From Mrakia gelida (lineage: Eukaryota; Basidiomycota; Tremellomycetes; Cystofilobasidiales; Mrakiaceae): a DNA stretch of 64,000 nucleotides. The notes beneath the pieces were generated by a model. That model was given only the letters and a program-made list of their open reading frames with translations. It had not been told where the DNA came from and searched no databases. This document shows, piece after piece, positions 10,219-21,302 of this stretch; positions within the stretch are counted from its first letter, which is position 1, and each line of letters starts with the position of its first letter. Made by a program: the position numbers and the translations under genes. Location: NCBI GenBank assembly GCA_024345305.1, contig BRON01000017.1, positions 496,001 to 560,000 of the forward strand. The letters run 5' to 3'.

Positions 10219-13200
10219 TTAGGTCCTGTGCCTCCTCCAGTGACCTCTGAGGTCGACCTCCTCCTCCTCTTCCACCGCACCAAACATCCCTTCATCCTCC
10301 TCCTCCTCCTCGTCGGGGATGTCGGAGAGCAGCGTGTGCTGCTGCTGCTGCTGCTCGTCGAACGGGGGATGCCGTTCGTCTTGCTCCTCGTCGGAGAAGA
10401 ACTGCTCCTCCTGTTGCTGGTACTGAGGAGCGTTGGAGTAGGGGTGGAAGGGAGCTCGGTTCCGACTTGAGGACGCCTGGAGAGGAGGGGAGAACTGGTT
10501 GTTGTCGAGGAAGGGAGGAGGGTCGAAGCCAACGTCGTCGTCGAAGTCGTCGTTGGGTTGGTAGGCGTCCTGCATCGGCTGATCGTCCTCCATGTCGTCG
10601 AAGAACTGCTGTTGAGGAGGTTGTTGGTCGAATGGGAGGTCCTCGACGTCGAATCGGGAGGGGAGATGAAGTCGACGCGAGGAGGTCTGGGTCTTGAAGT
10701 CGTGGCCGGCCGAGCGATAGACGTCTGCTTCCGCTCCGAGATCCGAGAGTCCGTCTTCACCTGGGAGGTAAGGGGGTTGACCCTGAAGGTGATCGTCCTG
10801 GTTGTAAGAGGGTCCATCGAGGTAACCCGCCGGCTGGTCAAACGACCGAGAGTAGATGTCCTCTTGCTCGCCATCGACCCTTCCTCCTCGGCCTCTCCAC
10901 TCCTCCGCTTCTTGATCCCAACATCCGTTGTAGCCGTTCCCATCGACCTCGATCTCGACGAAGACATCGTAGTCGCCGACTGAGCTCGTCCCGTCGTAGA
11001 CCAGCTTCTCTTGTCGCTGGGAGCCTCGTCGAACGGGAGAGGGAAGTCGACCCGTCTCGCAGGCTCGGAGGAGGACGTCGACTGATGCCGCTTCGGGTTG
11101 TTGAGGTGGATTGGAGGGGCGGGAGGAGGGGAGAGGTGCTCCTGAGGTTCGAGCTTTCGAGGAGAGAGCCGGGTTGGGCTGGGAGTGGTGAGAGGAGGCA
11201 GCTCGACGGGAGGAGGGAGGTTGAGGTTGAGGCTGAGGCTGAGGCTGAGAGTGGTGAGATCGAGAGGTGGAGGCTGCATCGTGCGAGGGAGCATGTCGAG
11301 AAGAGAGGGATCGACCGTTGCCTTGTCGAGTGGTGCTGTGGACGGAGGGTGCTGGGTTCCTCGAACGACCGTGCTCGCTCGCTCGTCTCGACTCCTCGTC
11401 CTCCTCTGCGACGTCAGGCCAGGAGGGAGAGTCCAATCGCTGCCTCTCCGGTTCCTCCCTCGCCTTGCCCTTCGACGCCTTGTCCTTCGTCTTCGAGACG
11501 GCGAAGAACTTGGAGACTGTCTCGACTGGTCGATCGTCGTCGGATCCCTCCTCGGGTTCGTCGCTGTCCTCGACGACTCGAGCCTTCCGTTTCTTGTCGG
11601 CGGGAGGAGGATGAAGAGGAGACTTGTGGTGAGACCTGGACGAGCGATGAGGGCGAGCTTGAGGTTCGGGATCGACGGAGGCGGAGGAGGCGCTGTTGTG
11701 AGGAGGACGAGGTCGAGAGAGGAATCTTGACTCGGAGAAGACGAGATCTTGCACTGAACGAACCAAAAGACGAATAGAAGGTCAGATAACGTGACGAAGG
11801 AGAGATCGAGGGCGACTGAAGAGGCGAGAGCTGAGGACGAACCTCCAACAGCGTCGCGAGACCTCTTCCCTTTGGTGACGACCTTCGACGACGACCGACC
11901 CTTGTTGAAGACTCCAGGCTTGGCGACCTCTCGTTTGAGCTGCGACCCAGATAATAAAGTTCGAACATCAGTTGAGACCTCGAAGACGAGCGTCAAAAGA
12001 AGAGAGGACTAACCGTGAGTCGACGCGACGGCCCTCCACCCAGATTCCCAGCCTTGAACGTATCCATGATTCCCAACCCCATCCCAATCGAAGCTCCCAG
12101 ATCCCTATTCTCCTTCTTGCTCTTCTTCTTACTACTCTTCCCACCAGCCTTCTCCTTTTCCTTCTTCCTCCTCTTTCTCGCCTCTCCCTCGCTCTCCTCG
12201 CTCTCGTCCTCCTCAGCAGCTCGTCTCGAGCTCGAACCCTTCCTCTTCCTTACTCTCCTCGTCTTCCTCCTCGAGTCCGCGTCGTCCGTAGCGTCCGATT
12301 CGGCAGAAGAGGAAGCAGAGGAAGAGGCAGCGGCGGTGGGTTTCGGTTTGACGATCTCCGCTTTGGCTCGACGTCGAGACTTGCGTTCTTCGAGGCCTGA
12401 AAGGGAGCGAGACGACGGTCAGCGAGCCAGACCAAAGGGAAGCTGGGAAAAAGAGGAAAGACCTTGTCCAAGGGAAGAAGTGGTTCGTTTTGGGGACGCA
12501 CGTACGGCATGTTCTTCAGCTTCGAGGTTCTCCTTGCCTGACGGTTTGGAGGGCTTCGAGGAGGAGGGTTCGTTGGCGGATCTCGACTTGGACTTGGGCT
12601 TGGAGGAGGAGGCTTTGGGTGGAGGTGATGTTGGAGGATCGTTCTTGGTGGGTTTGGAGGAGCTAGCTTTGACCTTGCGAGGAGGAGGAGGGGATAGTTG
12701 TTGAGCTGCTGGTGAGGGAGGAGACTCGTCGTCGTCGTCGTCGTTGTGCTCCTCCACCGGGTCCAAACGAGGTCGTTTCTTGGCGTCTCGATCTCGAGGA
12801 CGATCTTCCGAGTTGGATGCTTCGACTAGGAGGGGTTTGGAGGAGGTGGAGGCTGTAGGCTGCTTGGTTGGAGGGTGGGTCGAAGTGGGAGGGAGGTGTT
12901 TGGTGGAGGTGGAAGGAGCGTCGACCTTGTCCTTCCCCAGAGCTCTCCCCTCCGGCTCCCTACGAGTAAGGACGATCTCGCTCCCTTCAGGTCTACCACC
13001 GGACTCCTCCCCTTCATCTTCGTCGTTCCTCCTCTTCCTGGATGTACTCGTTCCCGCCTTCTTCGAGGAACCATCCTTCCCTCTCATCCTGTCCGCCATC
13101 CTCACTCGACTCTCCCCCGAGCTCACCCCTCCCTTCCCCGTAAGACCAGCCGAGCTCGAACTAGCTCCTCCACCTCCCAGTCCACCAAGGACATCTACCG

Positions 13201-13537
13201 CTCGAATCCCCTCGTTCTCTGGAGCTCTAGGCTTCTCTCTTTCCCTCTCCTTCCCTTTCGCACTGGGAGTCCTCTTCCCAGCCGCCGCCGCTTCCTCCTT
13301 GGATCGTTGATCGTCGAGCCATCCAGAGAAGAGAGCGAGTCCTTCCTGTCGGTAGAACGAGGAGTGTTGCTGCTGAGACCTTACAAAGGCGGCGATACGA
13401 GGGTTGGGATCCGAGTCGAGAGGAAGCGAAGGGTGGAGGGAGCGAACGGTAGGAGGAGGAGGGAGAGCAGGAGGTGAAGGGTGTTGTTGCTCAGCTCGCG
13501 AGACGAAGATTTGTCGATGCGGATCTAGAGAAGCCAT
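10219..13537 (-). CDS. Large disordered, basic, probably nuclear protein
   Basis: I do not recognise this protein. The N-terminal exon starts MASLDPHRQIFVSRAEQ and has a short ordered-looking part (NPRIAAFVRSQQQH, then EGLALFSGWLDDQ). It then becomes low-complexity, with Ser/Lys/Pro runs and patches such as SRKRRNDEDEGEE. Short middle exons are extremely basic (SRRRRVRKRKGSSS; ARKRRKKEKEKAG), resembling nuclear localisation signals. The last long exon has LVFSESRFLSRPRPP, PEAASVDVLLRACETGRLP, a Gln/Pro repeat around HSQPQPQPQPQPP, poly-Gln, and an acidic stretch before a terminal GHWRRHRT. The net picture is a nuclear scaffold or chromatin-linked protein, which is inference only. The start at 13537 is chosen over an in-frame upstream Met at 13732 because of the pyrimidine-rich leader between them. 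Tandem with ribokinase, about 440 bp downstream of its stop. Confidence 0.6.
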
Positions 13538-13974
13538 CTCGGAGAGCGGAGAGAGGGGAGGGTAGCCGAGTGGATGGAGAAGAGAGGAGAAGAGGGAGGA
13601 AGGAGGGGAGGAAGGGGAGGCAACCCTGGAGGGAAGGAAGGAAGGAGTGAGTTGGAGGTCAAACGTCAGACAGAGAGTGGAGAGGGAGGGAAAAGTAACC
13701 TCGTTCTCGTGAGATTTTGGTTCCGCAGGCAAATTTGCTCAACCTCGAAAACACGACTACACGAAGCCAATTTTATCCACTCGCACCAGCTGGAAACATA
13801 GGCGAATTTGCTCCGTCTTTCCTATGCTCATCCACTCGTCGGTTTGCTCGCGTCCTCGCTCTCCTCCTCTCCTCTCCGTCTTCCTCTGAGACAAGGTCGG
13901 ATCGAGATATAGATAGATACAACGCATCCCCAGGTATCTAGCTCTCCCCTGGTCCGTCGCTCCTCAATCAAAAC
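13538..13974. other. Intergenic region between two minus-strand genes
   Basis: These 437 bp contain the ribokinase 3' flank and the promoter and leader of the disordered-protein gene. On the minus strand the leader is pyrimidine-rich next to the ATG. I see no other gene. Confidence 0.35.
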
Positions 13975-15530
13975 CTAAGCCAGCGAAGCCAGCCGTCCCA
14001 TCACCTCCTCCAGCGTCGGAACCGCTTCCTGAGCTCCATGTCGCTCGCAACACATCCCAGCAGCCTACAAAGTGATCGCAAACACCAACGAAAACGCGTC
14101 TGTCAGTCAGCCAAGCCTCATTCCTCTCCCGACGCGTCTCTCTCTCTCTCCGGTCTTCCAAACCGAACTCACCTGCGTCGCGACCCTCAAAGCCTCCACC
14201 ACCTTCTCGACCTCCTCCCCCTCCTCCCCACCCTTCATCAAACTCCCCACAAAGAACCCCGTGAAGCAGTCCCCCGCGCCAGTCGTATCCCGAGCGGATC
14301 CTTGAAGGGAAGCGGAGGGAGTGAAGATGATGGTGTACTTCTTCTGACGCGACGACGAGTTGGGCGACGAGGAGGGAGGAAGGAGAGCGAGCGATCCTGC
14401 TGAACCGAGGGTGAGGATGATCTTTGGCGACGACGAAGAAGCCGCCGACGACGATGAGGAGGTGGAGGGAGAGGTGGAGAACGAAGGATGCCTCGAAAGC
14501 TTCAACAAATCAGGTTCCAACGTCCCTTTCAACCACTTGATCTTCTCCTCGTGTTTCTTCACTTCGCTTCCTCCAAAGATCGACAGGTCTCCTACGTACA
14601 CCACCTCAACCCTCTCCTCCTCACTACTCCTTGCAGGAGCAGGACCCAAATTAGCGAGCAACTCCTCCATCTCCCCTTCGTTGACGGCCAACCAACCGAG
14701 TTGGGACCAGGGGAAGGAGGCGATTTGGGAAGGGGAGAGCATGGGAGAGGGGTTGAAGACTGCTGAGCATTTGGATTTGGAGGTGGTTGTGAGGGAGAGG
14801 TAGTGGATCGTTTGATCGAGGGGGATTTCGTTTTGGAGGAGGAGGTAGGATGGCGAAGGGGAGCCAGGGAGGGAGGAGGGGAGGGGGAGGGGGGAATGGT
14901 TCGTTCCTGCGTGGAGGACTACAGTACCAAAACAAGGAACGAAAATAAAAGTAAAGACTTCGGGTCAGCTCGAGCGTACCTTAAGATCGGCCCAGCAAAA
15001 GTACGAGCTTACTGATACAGTTCTCCCCCTCCCGATCAAGCTGAATGATCGCTCTCCCCGTCACTCCTTCTTTCTCAACCTCGACTCCTTCCACGCCTAC
15101 TCCGTAGCTCTGTAAGAGATCCTTGACCCAGATCCCATCTTGGCCTACGGCTCCTACGAGTTGGACAGTTTCTCCCGAACGAGCGACGGCACAGGCTTGG
15201 TTGGCTCCTTTGCCTCCTGCTCGACGAGAGAGCGAGGTCGAGGAGATCGTTTCGCCGGGTTTGACCTTTTGAGACGAGAAAGAGAGAGAGAGAGAGAGGT
15301 GAGCTGGGGGTTCTCGAGCGGAAAGGGTGAGAAGTAGAGGGGACTGACGATATGAGGGAGGTGGAAGAACTCGTCGACGTCTGTACGGAGAGAGAGAAGG
15401 GAAAGAGAGAAGGGGGAAGGGAGAGTCGAGGTCAACGTCTCGGTCCTCCCTCGACGGTGGACGTTCTTCCTTCGGCTTCAAGAATTGCGACTCACTGATG
15501 GATCCTCGAACGAGACAGGTTTGAGTCATA
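13975..15530 (-). CDS. rbsK: Ribokinase
   Basis: A PfkB-family sugar kinase that phosphorylates D-ribose to ribose-5-phosphate using ATP in the cytosol. Joined exons read GSINVDEFFHLPHIV.KPGETI, the classic substrate-binding N-terminus; then RRAGGKGANQACAVARSGE (PfkB signature 1 region); VGAVGQDGIWVKDLL; VTGRAIIQLDREGENCI; and near the end DTTGAGDCFTGFFVGSLMKG (signature 2 with the catalytic Asp and anion hole GAGD). The C-terminal exon supplies the helix with EAVPTLEEVMGRLASLA before TAG. At least four introns are present. A Ser-rich insertion (SPSTSSSSSAASSSS) before the last beta strands is longer than in bacterial RbsK. It is divergent from the mannosyltransferase gene. Confidence 0.9.
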
Positions 15531-15935
15531 TCTGGAAGTAGTATAGAGTCGAGGAAAGAGGGTCGTGGGTGTAAGGAGGGAAGCAGAGGTCGACAGCTGA
15601 TCCAAGAGCGAGTCGGTCCAAAGCCAAGCGGGCGAGATTTCAACCCCACCCGAGAAGGACGTTTCTTTAGCTTTTTTTTCGTTTCTTTTCTCGATGACTC
15701 TCTCAGGGCGCGCGTAAAGAAAAGTATGAAGCTCGAGAATGATCCAAAATCTGAGTAGCTGAGCTTGAAACGCGTCGAATGCAAGACGACTCACCGACTC
15801 CGTTGAGTTGAGCTTCGCTCCCTTTCGAGTCGAGCTCTCCCTCTCAACGATCAGCATCTCCCTCCCATCCTTCTGGACCTGCTCTACTACAAAACTGGAG
15901 CTTAGCTCCTTCTCCCTATCCCTCCTCCTTCCCTA
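15531..15935. promoter_or_regulatory. Divergent promoter region, ribokinase / mannosyltransferase
   Basis: 405 bp lie between divergently transcribed starts. On the minus strand it contains a possible 5'-UTR intron for ribokinase (acceptor-like and CTGAC-like signals near 15540-15790). A T-run sits near 15670. I found no further recognisable motif. Confidence 0.35.
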
Positions 15936-18903
15936 ATGGTGACGATCTCTATACCCCTTCCCTTTGTGGACGACCTCCTCTTTCGACTTCCCTCTCGTCG
16001 ACATGCCTTCCTCGCCTTCGTCTTCCTCCTCACCTCCATCTTCCTCCTCCTCTCTCACATCCACAACAACGCGATCCTACCCTTACCACTTGTTCGGAGT
16101 CTGAAAACGGATATCGTATGGGGTGGGGATCCGGGAGGGGAGTTCAAGCAGAGGTTGGAGAGACTCGACGATGATCTCAGGATGCTCACGGAGGGCAGAG
16201 GTCAGATTTACAACGGTCAGTCGTTCCTTTCAGACTTCTTTATCGCTTTTGTAAAGATCGTTGGAGGTAGTCTCGACCTCGGAGATCACAATCGTTACAA
16301 GCTCGCTTCAATCAAGCTCAGCTTCGTTGAGAGACGAGGGGAAGGAAGGGAAGGAAGGAAGGGAGGGAGGGACGAAACAAGCTTCGAGCTCAAACTGAGC
16401 TCACTTCCTTCTCTTTCTTTTACATCTTTTGCCCTCTGGCCATTAGGAACTGTCTATACCAGTACCCTTACCGAGGACCAGATTCGACGATACGACTCCC
16501 TTCGAGGGGACAACAGCAGACATCGAACTCCTCTCTTGCGCCGCGACCAAGACTCCGAGCTCAACTCCTTCAACTCAACCACTACGATCTCAACGAGAGC
16601 TGTAGCACCAGCTAGAGGAAGGATCCTCATCACTTCCAATTTGTGAGTCCCTTGTCAGGTCCCTCCTGTCGCTTCCAACAACGAAACTCACACGACTCTC
16701 GCGCCCTCTCTCCTCCCCCTCCCCTCCTTCCTTCTCCCTCCGCCCTTCGCGTCCTCGCTCCCCCCCTTCTCTAGCTTTCAAACAGCCCCTCTCCTCCCAG
16801 ATTTCCTCGCAACAATAGCCAACCTCGTACACTACCTGGGACCGGAACGACTCGTCTTCTCAGTTTTGGAGGTCAGTCCCTCCCTCGCTCGCTCCATCTC
16901 CCTCTTTCCTCTAGCGGCGAGCTGACGTTCCCATGCGTCGTCCTCTTCTTTCGTTTCGAACGAAAACAGGGCCCTTCAACAGATGGAACACCTGATATCC
17001 TTGCTGATATCATGCTGCCGATGTTGCTCGAGATGGGCGTGGAGAGGAAGGTAAGTCGTTCGAGGGCTCAACGAGGGAGGGAGGGGAGGAGGATCGAGCT
17101 GATTCGCGTGTTCCTTCGTTTGATTTTTGCTGCTCGCTCCCTCGCAGGACATCCACCTTCGTTTGAACTGGCCTAGGAAGAACTGGGAGTGGAGGAATAG
17201 GATCGAGGCTCTTGCTGAGTTGAGGAATGAAGGTCAGCTCTCCATCTATCTTTTTGGGTGTCGCGAACTCGAGCTCATGCGCGCTTCACTTCCTTCTTCC
17301 TCTGTAGCTCTGGAACCGCTCTGGAAGTCTCCTCCTCCCGAGGGATGGGAAGTTGTGGTGTTCCTCAACGGTTGGTGGCCCTTCCCTCGTCCCACTCTCG
17401 CGTGAACGAACGGACGCACCCTGACCTCCTTCGTTTTGCCTCGTTCGCCCCCAGATGTCTACACCTCCGCCGCTCACGTCCTCGAGCTCGTCCATCTTCA
17501 TATCGAGGAGAGCGCAGGAGTCACTTGTGCTTGGGATAACTATTACTACCCTGGGAACTTCTGGCATCGACCTCGGCAGTGAGTCTTGCGAATCCTCTCT
17601 TCGCCTCGCGTTCTTCTTCCTTCATTCGCTCACCCCCCTCCGTCTTGTCTTCGCCTTCGCCCTCAGAACCTTCTACGACGCCTGGGTCGCTCGATCTCAC
17701 TCTTCAGGAGATACCTTCTATGCACCTCAGTACGTCCTTCCTTTCTCTCTCTGTCTCTCTCTCTCTCGTCGTCCTCGACGAACGACGCGTTCTCGATCCA
17801 ACAGCTGATCCTCTTTCTTGCTCTTCGTTCGGTCGGTCGTTTCACAGCAAGCAATTCTCCTCCAAGAATCTCTTCCACTCCTCCCCTATCGAGAAAGCTC
17901 GGTACGCGAAAGGGTTGCCTCTTCAGTCGATGGTTCGTTGGGTCCCTCCTCTCGCTGTCGCTTCCTCCCATCCTAACCTTCTTCCCCTCCCATCCTCTCT
18001 CTCTCTCAACTACCCCCACCCTCTACCCTCCCTCCCAGTCCTGCTGGAACGGAATCGCAGTCCTCGACGCTCGTCCGTTCCTCGAAGTAGGCAAAGGAAT
18101 TCCGAAACGTCGGAAACCCTCGAGCTCTCCAGCCTCGAACGGGAAGCTCCTCAACCCCGGAACGACTTCCGACGAGGAGGAGGGGAAGGAGGAGGAGGAG
18201 GAGGAGAGGGAAGGAGTCCCTCCTGTTCGGTTCAGGAAGAGCAGAGGTGGGAAGGATGGAGAGTGTAGTCAGAGTGAATGTTTTTTGATCTGTGTGAGTG
18301 GACGCGTCTCTCGTTTCGTCTCTTTGCCGCTCTCGAACGAGCGCTGACCCCCGAACCTCGTCTCGTCTCTTTCTCGCTCGTTTCGTTCCTTTTTTCACAT
18401 CAGCGTGATTTCTGGCGCTGGGGTCTAGGGAAAGTCCAGATCGTCCCGACCGTTCGAGTAGGCTACGTGAGGGAGATGGCGGATTGGTTGGCTACGGAAC
18501 GGGTGGAGATTGGGATTAGGAGGGATAGTAAAGGGAAGGTTTTGAGGGATGGGAAGGAGAGGAGGATTGATTGGGTTAAGGAGTGAGTTTGACCCCCGTT
18601 TCCTTCGTTTCGTTTCGTTTCGTTTCGTCCCCTCGAGTCGAGTTCAGACGCGTTCGTCTCGTTCGTTCGCTGACTCTTCTTCCGACTTTGTTCGCGCGTT
18701 CGTCTCCAGTCCCCCAGAGCAAGTGAAATGCTTCCCTTGGCCGGATCTACCGTTCGTCTCCTTCCATCTCGTCCCTGCCCCTCTTGCTTGTTCGATGCGT
18801 CGAGACAACGACTGACGCGACGGCTCTTCTTTTTCGCAGTGGTCTCGTCCACGATCCCTGGAAGTCGCCTGAGGCTGGCTGGGTGGATTCGTTAGAGGGC
18901 TAA
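15936..18903 (+). CDS. Alpha-1,3-mannosyltransferase, CMT1/CAP59 family (GT69)
   Basis: The protein belongs to the fungal CMT1/CAP59 family of Golgi alpha-1,3-mannosyltransferases, known from Cryptococcus capsule work. A single N-terminal anchor (HAFLAFVFLLTSIFLLLSHI) predicts a type II membrane protein. Family blocks appear in order: RGRILITSNL, LLPDFLATIANLVHYLGPER, VFSVLEGPSTDGT, NWPRKNWEWRNRIEALAELR, VVVFLNDVYTSAAHVLELV, CAWDNYYYPGNFWHRPRQ, FYDAWVARSHSSGDTF, SCWNGIAVLDARPF, CSQSECFLIC-RDFWRWG and KVQIVPTVRVGYV. A long acidic insert (EEEGKEEEEEEREG) between the SCWNG block and ECFLIC is unusual. About eleven introns. The stop is TAA at 18901-18903. The acceptor glycan cannot be read from sequence; wall mannan or secreted heteropolysaccharide is the likely target. 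Confidence 0.88.
18606..18626 (+). repeat. (CGTTT)n short tandem repeat in intron
   Basis: Four or so copies of CGTTT lie just inside the donor of a late intron of the mannosyltransferase gene. No function is implied. Confidence 0.6.
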
Positions 18904-19060
18904 ATACCTCATGCATACGCCGGAACTTGTGTTGCGATCTTATGCTTTCACAACTCGACTCTACGTGCGTGAAACGATCGTAAGGGAGGGCGTGAACAAG
19001 AGAGTGGGAGAGCAAAAAAAGTGACGCGACGGGACGAAAAGCGCAAGCTACCTAATACTA

Positions 19061-20376
19061 CTACCTCGACTCCAAAAACTCCACCAACGACAGCTTCTTC
19101 TCCTCGCCCTTGCCCTCACCCTTCATCGGCGTAGAATGCAGCACTCCCAAGCGGAAAACGAGCGAGACGACCGTCAGGGACGAGATGAAGTGAAGCATTC
19201 GAGAGAGCCGCATTCGATGGGATGTTGATGGGCTGCAGTGACGAACGAGGGATCTCAAGTCAGCAGAGAAGATTCGAGTGAAGATAGACGATGTAGGGAG
19301 AGGTGCAACGAGCCAGCAACGATCCCAAAAGCAGGGTTGACGAAAGTGAGCACGTCGCAGACGGGAGCGACGTCTCGAACGTAGAAGAGGGTGTAAGTTG
19401 AAGAGGCGAGGGTGTGGAGGACGAGAAAGAGGGAGGTGGTTAGGATGAGGGGGGTGCGGTGGGTGTGTCTGTGAGAGAAGAGAGGGAGTCAGGGGAGGAG
19501 AGGGAAGACGCGTGCCGTCGAGACAAGATCGTGCGAGAGGAGGGCTCACCTCGAGAAGAACGCCGAGGAGAGAGTGAGAGCCGAAGGGGCGATGAAGAGC
19601 GAGGCTGGGGAGTCTGGGAGGCGAAGAAGGTTAGTCGAACTGTGCAGGCAACGAACGCCGACGACGAGAGAGAGAAAGCTGCTCACCCATTTTGAACCAA
19701 AACTGCGTAGCCAGCGCTATCACCAAACAGAGGAAGCTCCATCCTACGAGGAAGCTGAGAGAGAGGATATCCGTGAGGGTCTCAGTCGGTTTGCGACCTC
19801 CCTCCTCGTCGTCGACGACGACGTTGAGGTCTCCGTCGGACCTCCTCGACGCGTCCGTTGCGACGAGCGACGCCTCTTCCTTCTTTTCAGTTGAGCGGTC
19901 GACGTATTGAATGAGGGATGGGTTCGAGGCGAGAGCGAAGACGAGGGAGAGGACGAGGACGAGGAGGACCAGGCGCGTTCGGATAGAGAAGAGGAGGGGG
20001 AGGACCAGAGCTGGAGAAAGGAGAGTCAAGTCAGCTCCTGGAGATGACTTCGTCTTCTCGGAAGAAGGAAGTGAATCCACTCACCACCCCAGAAGAAAGC
20101 TCCAACGAATCCAATCGACCTCTCCATCAGATCCATCTTCCTCCTAAATCCCTCGTCCACACCCTCCTCGTGCTCGAACAGATCCCCAGCTCGAACGACA
20201 AATAGTCCCGCGATGGTAGTGATAGCGAGAACAAGAGCTTTGCAACGAAAGTCGTCCTCCTCCGAGCTCTTGGGGGAAGAGCGCGTTGTGGTGAAGCGAA
20301 CGAGGAAGAGAGCGAGGAAGGCGAGGAGGAGATGGAGGGAGGTTCGGAGGTATGGTCGGAGGGGAAGAGCGGCCAT
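19061..20376 (-). CDS. Multipass membrane protein, function unknown
   Basis: I do not recognise the family. Joined exons give roughly seven or eight hydrophobic segments: YLRTSLHLLLAFLALFLVRF near the start; ALVLAITTIAGLFVVRAGDL; MERSIGFVGAFFWG; RTRLVLLVLVLSLVFALA; a hydrophilic acidic loop with NVVVDDEEGG; LTDILSLSFLVGWSFLCLVI; a Ser/Leu-rich segment; TPLILTTSLFLVLHTLAS; and HFISSLTVVSLVFRLGVL near the C-terminus. The tail is KKLSLVEFLESR. Four or more introns. The start at 20376 is the MAALPLRP methionine, with an alternative 12 codons upstream. The 3' end converges with the mannosyltransferase gene 157 bp away, within a stretch of genes for surface and secretory proteins, but this does not identify its role. 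Confidence 0.6.
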
Positions 20377-21302
20377 CTTTGTGCTTGAGGGTGACGAGAG
20401 TGAGGTAAGCAAGATGGGGAGGATGGTGGTTGCTTGAGGGGAGGGGAGGGGAGGAAGACTTAGAACGGCGAGAGAGTCGCAGAGCTCGCTCGCTCGCGGA
20501 AAGAAGCAAACACAGTCAGTCGTCTCGGACGGAGAAACAAACAGCTCAATAGGGATGAAGATCCAGGCCTTTTCGAAGTTTCTGATCCGTTGTGTGTCCG
20601 AGAGAGAGGAGCTTCGAGAGCCGCGAGAGGGGCAAGCAGCTCGTCAAAGGGAGGTCGTCTTTGCGCGTCGCTGGGAGCGGGGAGGGTAGAGATGGATGAA
20701 GTTCTGGTGGCGAGAGGTTCGAAAGGGCTTTAGTTCAGCCAGCGAGCGACTTTTCTTGCTTTGAAGATGGGGAAAGCGCAGAATCGACCATCGAAGTTCG
20801 TGGGAGGAGCGTCGAGCTCAACTCTTTTGTTTGACCTCAGCCCTCGACTTCCCTCCCTGCCCTGCCTCCCTCTTCCATCTTTTTTCGATGCGTCTTCCTT
20901 GCCAGCAACGGAGCTCCACTCATGCGCTCTCACCTTCATCGAATCTGCCAATCATCCTGAAACGTCAACAAGGCGAGGCGAGGTGAACAAGCTCTCCTTC
21001 GCTCACCGCTCCTGCTCCCCTTCCCTCGATCCCTCCGCTCATCCCTCCTCCCCGGTAACAACCCCTTCCCTTCTTCCACACAGTTGAGCCGAGGAGGGAT
21101 CGCTCACTCATCGGACCCCCAGAGAGCAGTGAAACAAGCTCATGGGAAACAGCTGGCGAAGGGAAGCAAGAGCACGACCTCCGACCTCGAGCTCAACGTC
21201 TTCTCTCCTCCTCCTCCAATCCTTCCCTTACTCGCCTTGCATCTCCCCTTTCTCCATCCTCCTTAACCTCCTCTCCCTCCAGCTTTCAACAACCTCGCTT
21301 TG
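20377..21302. promoter_or_regulatory. Divergent intergenic region, membrane protein / SGNH gene
   Basis: At 926 bp this is the longest gap in the left half. It lies between divergent genes. The right third is pyrimidine-rich on the + strand leading into the SGNH gene ATG. The only ORFs are short and lack splice-supported continuity. I see no RNA gene or mobile element. Confidence 0.35.

Noticed and set aside
11085..11777. 230-residue + strand ORF
   Set aside because: Arg/Glu-rich antisense of the disordered protein exon, with no start context or splice support.
10098..11996. 632-residue minus-strand ORF overlapping the disordered nuclear protein
   Set aside because: It is a shadow frame of low-complexity coding sequence. 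The alternative frame has continuous acidic, Gln-rich and basic domains and matching splice signals.
20377..21302. Small ORFs in the 926-bp intergenic gap considered as a gene
   Set aside because: They are short, Ser/Pro/Leu-rich by pyrimidine bias, and not joined by convincing splice signals.
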